A stretch of 64,000 nucleotides of DNA from Pachyseris speciosa (Eukaryota > Cnidaria > Anthozoa > Scleractinia > Pachyseridae). The number at the start of each line of letters is the position of its first letter. The first letter of the stretch is position 1. The stretch covers positions 632,501 through 696,500 of the forward strand of contig JAEMWC010000279.1 in the NCBI GenBank assembly GCA_016490735.1. The letters are read 5' to 3'. Under the pieces are notes generated by a model. That model had not been told where the DNA came from. It did no database searches and worked only from the letters and a program-made list of their open reading frames with translations. Positions 23,173 through 36,400 of the stretch are shown in pieces. The position numbers were made by a program, and so were the translations under genes.

Positions 23173-23889
23173 GGGCCTGTTTACTTAGAGGTAGGGTGAC
23201 CCCCCTAGAAGGGGCACCCTCTTAGAAGGGTAACCCTTCCCTTATGTATTTTTCGGTTTCGTTTACATGAGGTAGGGTCACCTTAGGGCTAGGGTCACCC
23301 TTTAGGGGGGCCAACTTTTTGTTTGTTCAAGCCATGTAAACGCACTAGACAGGGTCATCCTCCAAGAAGGGTCAAGTTTTGCGAGTTCGGATTCCTGCGA
23401 AACTATGTAATGTTGTCACGCGCCAACAATTTACGAGGAATATTTTCCTCGTCGTTGGCAAAATTGCTTTAACAGATTTCAGAACGGTAAGGAGACAGCA
23501 ATATATCGACATTGTGCAAGCAGACGTGAAAGACGATGAACCAGTTATTGACAAGAGTCCGGCGAAAGGAAACAGAGACAGCTCCCAGGGAGAGAGCTAT
23601 TCTCGTGAGAAACCAACGAACTGAATTGAGTGTAAGGCAAGAACGTTCATGAGGCCTGAAGTTTTCAGCAAAAAAGCCGAAGAATTCGGCATGAACAGCA
23701 AGAAATACAAAAGGAAGTGCAAGTTTAGCCGATTGGACTTCGCTGCTAATCTGTTCATAATGGACACTGAAATACTGCACCACATGATAGATTTAACAAG
23801 TTGGCCCTAGGGACACCACTTTGCATGTAAAGGGGGGCTATCTTTTGACCCTTCTAGGAGGGTCACCCTACCTCCAAGTAAACAGGCCC
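23173..23889. mobile_element. Harbinger-like non-autonomous DNA transposon, TTA target duplication
   Basis: Termini GGGCCTGTTTACTTAGAGG and its inverted match (…CCTCCAAGTAAACAGGCCC) are flanked by TTA on both sides (23170-23172, 23890-23892). A 3-bp TWA target and a GGGCCTGTTTAC terminus fit PIF/Harbinger families. Subterminal GGGTCACC motifs occur on both sides. The internal frame 23379-23624 shows no recognised domain, so I do not call it a gene. Confidence 0.75.
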
Positions 23890-23892
23890 TTA

Positions 23893-24499
23893 GAAGTCGC
23901 AAGATCAGCCGTCTGAAATCCAAAGATTGAATTGTTGCTGAAAATAGTAAGCTCAAGGTAAGGTTTATTAGGAATGGAAAAATACATTTTTGATAAGAAA
24001 AGAAGATGATCCATCTTCAAAAACAACAGATGACTCATAATTAGACGGTTTTATTCTGGAAATTCGGGTTTAACTTACCGCCTTATCTCTTATCAAAAAT
24101 GAAATTGTTTTCCATCCCATGCCACTTGACTGTTTTTATATTAAATATATAAATGGTAGTGTATTTAGATTATTTAAGTTCATGACATTTTAGGTTTTAA
24201 ATTCTAAATGTATATTTTATCGAAAAGCTCTGACCGTGATGTTTTCAGGCCCAGAAAAAAACTATAAAATCGTATCTTTTCACTGTTTCGAGAAAATACA
24301 TTCAATTAATTTCTTAACTGCTAAGCTTGTCGTTTCTCTCAATCTCAGTGAGCACTGCAATACAAGAACCTTTCGGTTATTAAATGTTGGTTCTTAATTG
24401 CCGGCTTTACTGTGTGGCGAACCACCCGTCTCAACGGCGTTATTTAGCTACGCAATAATGCCTTGAAAGACCTCACTCCACTTACAATAATGAAAACAG
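23893..24499. other. Intergenic, TBC1D30 3' flank
   Basis: Lies between the Harbinger-like element and the TBC1D30 stop codon. A TTTATT at 24050-24055 could be its poly(A) signal on the minus strand. Nothing else is visible. Confidence 0.4.
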
Positions 24500-27400
24500 C
24501 TAACTTCGTTTACTATCTTGTGCCCCATTGATCGCAACGCCATAAACACCTTGTCGCGTCTCCTTTTTCCCTTGAAAAACATCCATTCGCTTGGCGCCCT
24601 TTTCCGACATGTTACCGTACAAAATCCGGCTTCTGCTCGGCTGTTTGTTCCGCTGAGGAAAAGGCCTAAAGTTTTCGGGATACTTACACCGCTTGTCCTC
24701 TTCCAACAGCCATGAACTATTGGCATTTGAATTATTAGTCCCTCGGCTATAAACCCGTCCCGTCCCGCTGAAGCTGCTTGCGCCCGTGTCGGTAACAGTG
24801 GGGTTGTTTTTGTCCGCAACTCTGACAGGTTTGGGTGTGTCACAGTTTGTTGCGGTTACCGTTAACGAAGATGACTCCACAACAGTAACCTTCGGTGGCT
24901 TTCGAGCGGAATTAACGGCCGAAAAAAAAGGCCGATTTGGCGCTGATTTGCCAGTTTCTAAAGAAGACACTTCACCGTTTAATCCAACGTGTTGAATTTT
25001 GTGGGAATTCGAAATAACTCGCTTGTCCTTCTTAGTGAGCGTTGGTTCGACGTTCCGGCGTCTGTCATCGCTTTGCGGACATTTCTCGTCGTTTACCGTT
25101 TTATTCGCACTCGATACAACATCCGTCCTTTTATTTTCCGGTTCGTTTGATTGTTTGGGTTGTTCTTCCTCCGCTGTTGCATTTTTCATCTCCTTGCGTT
25201 CCTTCTGATCACCTTTAAATAACTCATTCAAGTGCTGCATGCTTTCCCTCTCGTAAGCATTAGGTTTTACTTCCGGTTTCGCTTCACTCCTGTGATAGCT
25301 CTCATCCACACGGAGTCGGTCCACACCTTTCACTTCACCGCCTCTCTTATCTCCAAAACGGCTTTTAGCAGCTTTACCCTTTCTCTTAGTCGCCGAGACA
25401 AGAAGATGATTTATGGCCGAAGGAATACTTTTCCGTTTCTCAGATTCCTGAATGTTTTGCACTGCTGCCTCTGAAAACACCACTACAGCGTTTTGTTGCA
25501 TTTGCCTCATCCTTGCGTACTGCTTCTGCAAAAACGACATTTCTTCTTGAACCCGACTTCCCCGAAAACCAAACTGTTTAGTAGTATAAGGCAACGGCGA
25601 GTAACCATCAGTGGCAAAAACACCAGGACTCGCCGCAGCAATATCGTTTGCGTCCGTATCTCCCTGGTCTATCGCCTTCATGCCATTGCCAGGGACAATT
25701 TCCGAAAACGGTAAGAAAGCCCCTAGGCAACTGACCCCTTCTAGGTCGTCTACGTCGTCCTCTTCGTCGCTCGAACCGCGTCCCAGTGCTGATCGCGGAT
25801 TCCGGTCACCAGTGACATCAGAGAATGGATTAATGTTGTAGGTGTATTGCTCTCTGAGCTCTGCTAATCCTGGCAAAGGAAACGGCGCTAGAGCGTACAC
25901 CTCCTGGAAAATACAAGACAGTTTCGTATTGCTAAATCTTGACACAGGTGCATAGTTAAAGTAGGAAAACGCGACTGGAAAGTATCGGCGCAAATTTTGC
26001 CAAAGTACGGACATAGAGCTTTCAAAGTATGACAGTCGGGTTAATATGTTAGACTTGAATAAGGTACTTCCTTTGTAAACTGACCGAATGCTACTAACGT
26101 AAGCTACTCCAAACATTTAACAGTTTATGACATTGCTGTATTAGCGTTGTACTCCGCTAAGATAATTAGCACCAATTCTCCTCACCAAAATCTTAGAACA
26201 AATATTCAAAATTATCCCATGTGACTGATTGAAAGGTGGACGAAACAAGGTAGCTTGTGAAATACGACAAGTAATGCCATCATGATACCCGTTTTAAAAT
26301 AGTAAAAATTCCATACAGGGACCACAGGAAGACTTAGCAACCATCAAGTTAAGAACACGCAAAGAACAAGGATATATTTCTGTCCTCTCACAAGTAATAT
26401 TACGTATATTACAAAGCACATGTCGCAAAAAAGGTTACCTGCATCAATGTTTGACAGTCGATGACATTTGCAGTCAAGACATCTTGTATCAGCTGCCCCA
26501 TTGTACTGTAAAACTCATCCGCCGTCTCTACGTCTTCAAGGCGCCTGTGATGGGGAAAATGTCCATTAAATCAACACGCGGAAGAAGCATTTTAAGCTAA
26601 GTGTAAATTCGACCCTACTATGTATTTGTGAAACGCTAACGGGAGTGGCTGGAAGTATTCTATTTCATACATAACTAAAAGCTGTGTGAAAAAGTGGATA
26701 ATTGCCTCCATTACGAAAAGAGACACCGATATTTTCACAGCAACGCACGCAATCTGGCTGAATGTGTTCACAAACGGACAAAATTAATTACATACATGCT
26801 TTATTAAGTATTCCTAAACAGGGCTTATCATTACTTACTTACAACCTGAATAAAATGAAATGATAACAAAAAGTCCAAAAAATAATTAATATTAATATAA
26901 TTATTATTAATTTAATCAAGATAAAATTGATGACTAAAAATCAAAACACCATAAATACTAATACGATTGCAAGGATAAGCTGAACTGGTTATCTAGCATC
27001 GTCGTTTTTTAACTTTTCCCTTAATTATCAACTCCAACAGACTCCTGCCATCTTGAACACCAGCTTAGGAAAAACAAACATTTGTTTGAGATATTTAGCC
27101 AGTCATATAAACTGAAAAGATAGTATCCACGGAAAAGGAGTTTGTATTTGAGGCACCCAGAGGCCGACTTTGCCGAAGTGTGCTGTGTGTTGCTAATAAA
27201 TAAGCACAAAAGAAAACTTTCTCTTTTTCGGTGGTCCAGTTTCATTTCCTGCCATCTTGCTCTAAAAAGCACTTAGAAATATGAGACGTCTGCACAAAGA
27301 CCACTTAAAACGTTTAATTTATTGAAAGAGTTAGTTATCAACAGGTGCACCATACGTGAATCAATTTTTTTATTGCCTTATTGTTCTTCCTTCAGTGTCA

Positions 27401-30400
27401 CATTTTTTTATCTTTCAGTATTTACTTCTGGTCACCTGTAAAGAACTTATTCAAATGCATGTAAACGAAACTTCCTCAACATGACCCTATACAAAACTGG
27501 CTACCTTTAAATTATTCTTTTGTTCATATTCCTCGTTTTTGAGACAAGAATTCTAACGAATTTGTTATCCCGAACGAGGTTAGTGAGGCTATTTTGAATA
27601 CGAACAAAAGACTTTAAAGGCAGCCATTTTTGTATAGGGTCTACATAATTAAATCAAAAAAACGTTCGGTTACACCTCAAGCTTTGTTTCACCCTTGCAT
27701 GCTATTCACTTCATTCAATAAAGAGCCAGTTTCAGAACATGTCTGAAATAGCTAGAAGTAACAACTTAACCTTCATACTCAAGTCCATTGGTGTAACCTG
27801 AAAGAAACGCCTCAACATATGGCAATTATATAACACAAACTCCGTTCGAAATATATGAGAAAACATCAGGTAGAATTCTGCTATTTGTGCTTCGAACCAC
27901 TTTTAAACGCAAATGAGACTGTCCCCAGTGGGGACAGGTCAAGCAAACAACACAATCCCATAGTGCCCCCGCACAACCACATGGTCCCATGATCCTCTGC
28001 ATCTTTTTCTGCTGTGCTTCGAAACCACAAACAGGTAAGTAAAATCTTGTCGTATATTTTTCGCTCTTTTTCCCTTTTCAGCTATATCTGCATCTCCTCA
28101 CCAACGAGGAAACCTTTCGACGATACTTTTCTTCAAACTGACGTGGCTTTTTCGATCGTAGAAAACGATGTCACGTCGAAAACGGTCGCATCAATCCTCT
28201 TCGCCTCCCCGCCATCGCGAACGATCGGCGAGCAGGAGTCCGCCTAAAAGACGCAAAACTCCTGATCCTCCGCCTTCAACGGGCGAAAATACTTTGGCTT
28301 CGATCCTTTCTACACTACAGCAAATACAAACAGACATGGCGAAAACAAACGACCGTGTATCGTCCATCGAATCTCACCTCGAACAACCTTTGGGAAATTT
28401 CCCGCCATCGCATCCCAGTGAGGACCAAATATCTGTTCGCGCCTACTCCGATAGCGAATTAGATTATTCAGAGGATGGTGTACTGTTGGCTACTGAGCCC
28501 CAAAGCCAGGCTATTAAGCCCCAACACCAGGCTATTAAGCCATCTCACACGGCCACTAGGCCATCAGACGAGGCAAATGCCTCACGATCACCTGAAGAGG
28601 TCCAATCAGGCGGAGTGCCCGACAACAATTCTACACCGTCGTTGTACGACCCTGACTCAGCCCAGTTTTCATGGGAACCTCAAAAGGAACTGAAGACTTT
28701 CCTGGAGAAACAGTTCCGAAGGAAACTCAGTTATGACCAGGTGTGTGAAATCCTCGACAATTACAATATTCCATCAGTCGATTGCCTAATTACTCCTACC
28801 TTGGATCCTTCAATTGTAAATCAAATCACTACCCTCCAAACAAAGAAGTACGTCCAAGACCGCGATAAGGAGATGGCTGTTGTCCAAAGGGCTTTCCTAA
28901 ACACAACAGGACCCCTTTGCTCACTACATGATGCTCTTTCATCAGGAACTCAAGTTCCTACAGAGGAAATTAAAAGCATAGTTGAACAAACACTATGCCT
29001 TCTTGGTTCAGCTAACCACCAAATGTCAGTGTTGCGTCGGAAGAAAGTTCTTGCAAATATAAATAAAGATAAAATCAGTCTGGCTGAACAGCCACTTCCT
29101 AATGCTAAACGCTTTTTGTTTGGAGAGGACTTTCCTTCCGTTGCTTCCAAACAAGCTGACCTCTCTCGTGGTCTCGCTAAAAATCTATCAAATGTGTCAA
29201 AACCCAGACAACCTTATCATAAATCTGGTACCACCAAGGATAGGCAACGCTTTAGGACCACAGGTGCCTTCTCTAAGTACCAGGCAAACCGGCCAAAAAA
29301 CTATCGGCCCTTTCGTCCCCACAAGGGACCCTCAAACCAAGACTCAACACCTTCATAGGAAGGTGGAAACAAATCACTTCAGATCCAGAAATTGTAAATG
29401 TTGTGTCAGGATATCAAATTCCACTCCACTCTGTTCCTGTTCAGTTACACGTTCCAGTTACAAAATGTTCAGATTTAACAGTTCCCCTCATAGATGCAGA
29501 AGTGAACAAACTTCTTTCATTGGGGGCAATAAAGACAATCCCCTTTTCAAAGGGAAATTTCTACAGCAGACTGTTCTTAGTCCCAAAAAAAGAAGGAACC
29601 TATCGCCCAGTAATCGACCTGAGCCGACTCAACAAGTTTGTAGTAAACTGTCATTTCCAAATGGAAAACATTTCTTGTCTGAAGACACTGTTAAACATGG
29701 GAGACTTTTTGACATGCATAGACTTGAAGGACGCATATCTGTCCGTCCACGTACACGAGTCCTCCCAAAGGTACCTCTGTTTCCAGTGGAGAGACCAATC
29801 ATTCGCCTTCCAGGGCCTACCATTTGGTCTAAATACAGCTCCCAGGGTTTTCACAAAGCTAATAAAACCCATCGCTGCTTACCTGCGCAAGAGAGGTATT
29901 CGAATAATTGTTTACCTAGACGACTTTCTTATCCTCGGCTCGTCCATAGAGGAGTCAAGAGCCAACACTGCGCTAACTCTGGACCTTCTACAGTGGTTAG
30001 GTTTCACCATCAACTGGGAGAAATCCATCCTGGTCCCCACTCAGTCACTGACATTCCTCGGCCTATCCATAAATTCATCGACAATGTCACTCAGCCTCCC
30101 AGAGGAAAAGGTCCTGAACATACAGCACAAATGTCAAAAACTTCTGTGCAACCCCACTCCATCAGCTCGCGAAGTGGCAAGCCTGATAGGGACATTAGAG
30201 GCGGCTCGCCCTGCCATCTGGCAGGTCCCACTCCATTACAGGTACTTACAAATACAGCTGATAAAATCCCTACAGGCATCTCAACACAGTTACGAGACAC
30301 TGATGTCCTTGAACAGCAATTCTCAGACCGAACTACACTGGTGGCTCCAAAACGTAGCCACTGTCAATGGCAGTACCATCAACCCTCCTCCCCCAGACCT

Positions 30401-33400
30401 GTACATCACTTCAGACGCATCCAAGGCAGGCTGGGGTGCATGCTGCCGGGACTTAACCGCAAACGGTCGTTGGTCACCTCTGGAGGCCAAACAACACATA
30501 AATGTCCTCGAGCTCAAAGCTGCATTTCTCGCCACCAAAGCTTTTCTCAAAGCCCGGTCCAACATCTCGGTCTGCCTCCGCTTGGACAACACGACAGCTG
30601 TAGCCCACATAAACAACAAAGGGGGCACGCGCTCTCCACAGCTGGTCAGCCTAACTTTAGAGCTATGGCAGTGGTGTCTTCAACGAACAATTCTGATCAC
30701 CGCTCAACACCTGCCAGGCAAACTCAACGATGTAGCCGACAAAGCATCAAGAGAATTTTACGACTCCAGCGAATGGCAAATAGATCCACAGGTGATCCGG
30801 CCCTTCATAAGAAGGTGCGATGTAGACCTCTTTGCCTCACGCCTAACAGCACTCCTTCCAAAGTATGCCAGCTGGAAACCAGACCCAGGTGCTACCTACA
30901 CAGATGCAATGACCCTGGACTGGTCCCTTCTAAAAGGTTACGCCTTTCCACCGTTCAGTCTAATCTCCGTAGTATTGAACAAGGTATTGCAGGAAAAAGC
31001 AGACCTAATCCTAGTGGCTCCGGTATGGCAGGCACAGCCTTGGTGGCCAGCTCTCCTGAACCTCCTATTCAAGAACCCTGTCATGATTCCGAACTCCAAA
31101 CATCTGTTGAGGGACCCTGCGTTTCCTCTGCGAATCCACCCGATGTACCCCAGGCTTCATTTAGCCGTCTTTCACATATCAGGGAACAACATCAAACAGA
31201 AGGTTTTTCGGAAGACATTACCGAAATACTTCTCTCAGCCACTCGCGCCTCCACACATAAGACGTACCAGTCAGCCTGGCAACTGTGGAGTAGCTGGTGT
31301 TCTAAAAGGAAAGTTAATCCGATTTCAGCAACCCTAAATGATGTTCTCCTCTTCTTGACTGATCGTTTTAAAAACGGAGCTGCTTATAGGTCAGTCAACG
31401 TAGCACGTTCGGCTGTCTCCTCTTGTCATCCTAAGATTGATGGCTACCCAGTCGGACAACACCCTCTTGTTGTTCAACTTTTAAAGGGAATGCTTCACAT
31501 GCGTCCTCCTACACCTAGATACACGCACACTTGGGACGTGCACTTAGTAACTAAGTACTTGGACCGCCTTGGAAAGACCAAACTGTTACCACTAAAGCTT
31601 CTCTCAATCAAATTGGCAATGCTTTTTGCCCTCTGTTGTCCAGAACGAGTTTCATCCCTGTCGAAGCTGGACCTTCGATATTGCCGTGTGATCCCTGAAG
31701 GAATTTCCTTTACATTGACGACACCAAGAAAGCGAAGTTCTCCAGAACAGCTATCTCAAGCATTTTTTACATCTTTCCCTTATAACAGGCGACTCTGTCC
31801 TGTTGACACTTTACGTTGTTACCTTAAGGCTACCCGACATTTACGTCCAGTATTTCCATCCTCAAAACCAGATCCCTTGTTTGTCTCTTATGTTAAACCG
31901 CATAATCCGATCACTTCGCCTACTCTTAGCCGTTGGTTGCGCACAGTCTTAAAAAGTGCCGGTATTGACACTGAGATCTTCAAGGCGCACTCGGTCCGTG
32001 GAGCATCTACAACCACAGCAGTGAACAGCAATGTTCCACTTGACGATGTTATGAAAATGGCAGATTGGTCTCGCGTTAGTACTTTTCAGAAGTTTTACTA
32101 CAAACCCATCTTTAAGTCCAATTATGGTCATGCTGTTTTAAAATAACTTCAACTTTGTCCAATGTTCTGTTACAGACATGCTGCATTAAAATAATGGTTA
32201 ATGTTACTGTTCTTTCTCAACTTCTTATCTTGTTTTACCCAAACCCTCTTTTATACCCTACGTACGGGGGCGTTGAATTCTACCTGATGTTTTCTCATAT
32301 ATTTCGAACGGAGTTTGTGTTATATAATACCAATTATACCAGGGCCGCGAAGCGGCCTGCCTGTATAATTGAAATTATATAAACAAACAAAGTGAGAAAT
32401 ATATGAGTCCCACCCCTCAAACCTTCTCTCTGCCTTCTCGCACAGCGTTGAAAAGATGCAGAGGATCATGGGACCATGTGGTTGTGCGGGGGCACTATGG
32501 GATTGTGTTGTTTGCTTGACCTGTCCCCACTGGGGACAGTCTCATTTGCGTTTAAAAGTGGTTCGAAGCACAAATAGCAGAATTCTACCTGATGTTTTCT
32601 CATATATTTCTCACTTCGTTTGTTTATATAATTTCAATTATACAGGCAGGCCGCTTCGCGGCCCTGGTATAATTGGTATTCAACCTTATAGACTCACGAT
32701 CCCTGCAACATCCCAGAGTACTATCGTTATCTCAACTGCGCAAGGGAAGCTAAAATTTCTTTAAGAAAACACTTGGTCCAGATTGCAAGCAACGCAAGTA
32801 ACTGTGGATAGTATCCATGGCAAACAAGCTTCTTTTTGAGCTTGCCTGCAACATGATTGTTCCAGAAAGCCAGTGCTCAAGATTTCGGAAGACCACTGCA
32901 GTTCTCTCGTCATAAATGACATCAAAATATACATGTAAAGAAAAATAACAAAAGTTGTTGACACGTACTCTCCCACTTTGCCCCAGATAGCCACAGCAAC
33001 TCTTAAAAGCACCTCAGAGCCTTCCAGCAGGATGGAGTCCCACACTCGCAACACAGTCTCTTCTGGCAGACACGTTGCAAACAGTGTTAAAAACCACTGC
33101 ATAGTGAAGACATTGATGAGCGGAGGTTCATACATAGCGTTGGAGCCATTCTGTGACAAAGCTTGTGCTTGTAGGCTGTCCAGGTGTTTGGAAAGCCGAC
33201 TCAGCTTGGCTCGCATCAAGTCACGCAACACTGCCATGTCAACCGACAGTGCACGAAGGTTGTTTGCAAAGTAGTTGGTGGGTAACACATGATCAATGAC
33301 ATAGACCATGACCTGTGAACGAAACAGTAAGTCATGTTAAATGACAATACAAATGCTTTAGTGTTTCACATTCAAGCAGTTGCGTGTGCATGTTTATTTA

Positions 33401-36400
33401 TTTATTAATTAGTATGTAATTTCACTATGGTATGTATTTTACTGAGTATCATGTAATGTAATTGGATTGTAAATGTTCTAATAAATAATAAATAAAAAGG
33501 AAAAAAAAACAGTTACTTTACTTGTTCTTACAAAAGAATACTTCCCCAATCAATGAATGAATGAATTAATTAATTTATCACTCACCCACTCCTTCAATAA
33601 ATCAATTGATTAGTTAGTCAGTGAGTCAATCAATCAATCAAACAATCAATCAAAAAACAAACAAAAATCAATCATTCAGTCAGTCAGTCATGATTATAGC
33701 AGAACTTGATATTGTGAGTTTCAGAATATCTTTTGATGTAAATGCAGTATTCAATGGGTTAGTAATGTTTGTATCATTTTGCATGCCATCCTTTCTTGCA
33801 TTTTTCAATTTTAGTCATTGCTCAGTGTCAAGTACCAAAATTGTACAAACAGTACTAGAGCACAATAAATACACATACCATGTGATCTTTAACCAAATGC
33901 TCCCTACCTATCCATGACAAAGTAAGAAAAATAGTATAGAAAATTTCTAAGAAGATCATACCTTCAATGCATCCTCCTCATTTCTTTCCATGACCTGAAG
34001 AATTAATGCTGCAATAACATTGAACCCTTGACAGTAACCAACAGCCTTGTTACGTCTAGCATAGGCCAGCAGGACACGCTTCAGAGCTGCTCTCTCCTCT
34101 GGGCTATCCTGGCCACAAAACCAACTGCAGCCTGTACGGTGAAGATCCTATAAAAGGGCACAAACAATACTTGACTGAGTTAATTTATTACCCATTGCTG
34201 TGTTGATCCTAAGTGATACATTGTCACACTTAACCTTCAATGTAATATTAGATTTCGCCAAGCCTAAAAGCAGAGCTACACGATTATTATTTTTACTGGT
34301 ATTGAGCAGCACTGCATGGCTTTCCTTGCGCCAATATTTTATGATTAGAGCAGTCAACAAGAATTGACTGCGGTTCAAAAACCTCAAAACATTACAAGAA
34401 AACAATACAGTCGACACGTGTGTTTGTTCGAAAACAAATTTAGCAATCTAAGAATGAACAAATATTTTCATCCAACATCATTGGAAGAGCATGTTTGAGG
34501 GTTTAGCCACTTCTCACCATAGTGCATTAAATGGCTTTCCATGTTTGATGTAGATCAAATGTTTTCATCCAAAATTTCGCATTACGAACAAATATTTGAT
34601 TGTTTAGCCACCCCAACAAACAAATCGTACAAACGGTGAAAAGCAACCAAATAAACCACATAACATCGAAAATTTCAGTGGTAATATGCAAAAATCATTT
34701 TTTTGACTCGCTTGGTCTGCTGTTTGGTCAAACATTGTTATGCGTTGAGCCACCAAACGTTATGTGTGACAAAAATGATGTTGGATGAAAAGCTTAGACA
34801 TTAAGCTTAAATGTCATAGAAAAGAGAAAAAGGAAAACAATCCTGATAGTTTGGATAGGTAATCGCATGGAGCCGAGTAAAATTAAGGACTAATATCACT
34901 TGTTTTCAGAAATTTGCTGAAATTGCCCTCGTCGCGCAAAAACATAAGACATACCAGGACTCATTGCGATTACGTGTTAAAAACATAAGGGCAAACGTTT
35001 CTGTCAGCTCTTAACACTATAAAAATACTGACGTCGAAAAACATGTACAGTCACCCAAGCGGAGGAAAACACTCATTCGCTTGCTAGCAAAACAGCAAAC
35101 AAACAATATTCAACTAGCTACTTCTTTGTGTCCAAAACGAGTAGATTATTATTTATATACAGTTGACAAAGTTTCATTCCTGAGCAAAAGTAACAACGAT
35201 TAAACCTCAAATGCTAAGCTTCAATTTATTTAAGTTACCTGTGTTGTCGAGCTTTCTACGAATTCACTAAAGTAAAAACATGCATCTACAAAAAATAGCA
35301 AACGGTTTGTCCAAAGAAAGAACTTCTTCCACCAAGTTTGAGCTACTCGTTCCTCCCATCAACGAAAGAAACTATTTTACACAGGTTCACCTGTCATGCT
35401 TCTCACCTTGACTATCTGGGATCCCAGCTCATCATCATCTGGATTGCTCTTCTCATTGAAGCAAAACTTGGCTGTTTTTTCCCAGTCCAGGTCTCTGATC
35501 TTGCTCTCAGCCAGACAAAGCCATAACTGGAAAAATAATAGATCCAATCCATCAAAACCAGTAAGATAATTTAACTGGAATAAACAGATGTCCACCACTG
35601 TTAGGCAATATTACAGTAGGTATTCTGATTAGCCCTTCACATTATGCTTAAAGCAGGCACAAAACCAGTTTCAGAACAAGGAGTTCAACTTTATAGAGTG
35701 GAGTGTTTCAGCACCACTCTGCAACAAAAGTTGTGGAACTCAATCCATGGAGTTTGATTGAAATTCAGTTTGATTGGGTTCGACTTACTACAGCTGTATG
35801 CTGGGCTACTTTGGTCATTTCTGAACATTATACTAGAGGGTGTTACTTTTTAAAGATACTGCACTCTTTTAACATCACATATTCACTGAATCTTAAAGAG
35901 TCTGACAAAATGTTTTTTTTTTCATTTTGCAAAAATTTAAGGAATGTTAAGAATTACAAAAACTCTGGACTGTGGTCATCTGCAAACAAATTCACAAAAG
36001 TTATTAACTCTAAACTGGAATTTATTATTGAAGCTGATTTGAAACACCATTAAAATGGGCAAAAACTCAACTTTTCTCAGCAGTGCGTACTCTTATTTTG
36101 ATTTTTTATGTTGTAATGAGAAAGGAATAATATATTACGTCGAAGAGTAGTTTTGCTTACCCTTCTTCTCCACTGTGACGGGACACCCTGCCTAAGACGA
36201 GCTATTGCTTTGAAGGCAGCCAGCCACTACAGAAATATGCATTGAATAAGTCATGATCATTGCAAATTAGATTATGTTGAGCAAGCAAGACAATATTTTT
36301 TATGGGCTGAGATCAATGGTCAAGCTACCAATTGAAAGAGTGCAGATTCATACATGTTTAAAGATCATCATCATCATCATCACATGTAGCTCACGCTGTT

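Larger units (their letters stand above)
27825..32680 (+). mobile_element. Complete DIRS-type tyrosine-recombinase retrotransposon
   Basis: It contains a gag-like ORF, an RT/RNase H ORF and a tyrosine recombinase ORF, all open. The ends are inverted repeats: 27840-28015 is complementary to 32440-32610. An internal complementary region at 32275-32410 contains the reverse complement of the left end fused to that of the right end. ATT occurs at the left end (27825-27827), at the right end (32678-32680) and once at the internal junction (AAT at 32326-32328). This is what the circular-intermediate model of DIRS replication predicts. No LTRs or target-site duplications are seen, as expected. It is antisense in TBC1D30 intron 7. 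Confidence 0.92.

Noticed and set aside
23379..23624. 81-aa ORF in the Harbinger-like element
   Set aside because: No recognisable transposase or Myb-like motif; probably chance.
24518..25841. Several plus-strand ORFs opposite the last TBC1D30 exon
   Set aside because: Shadows of the 1.4-kb minus-strand coding exon.
29102..31090. Upstream part of the 1014-aa frame in the DIRS element
   Set aside because: It overlaps the RT/RNase H ORF in another frame without recognisable domains; only its C-terminal third is the recombinase.
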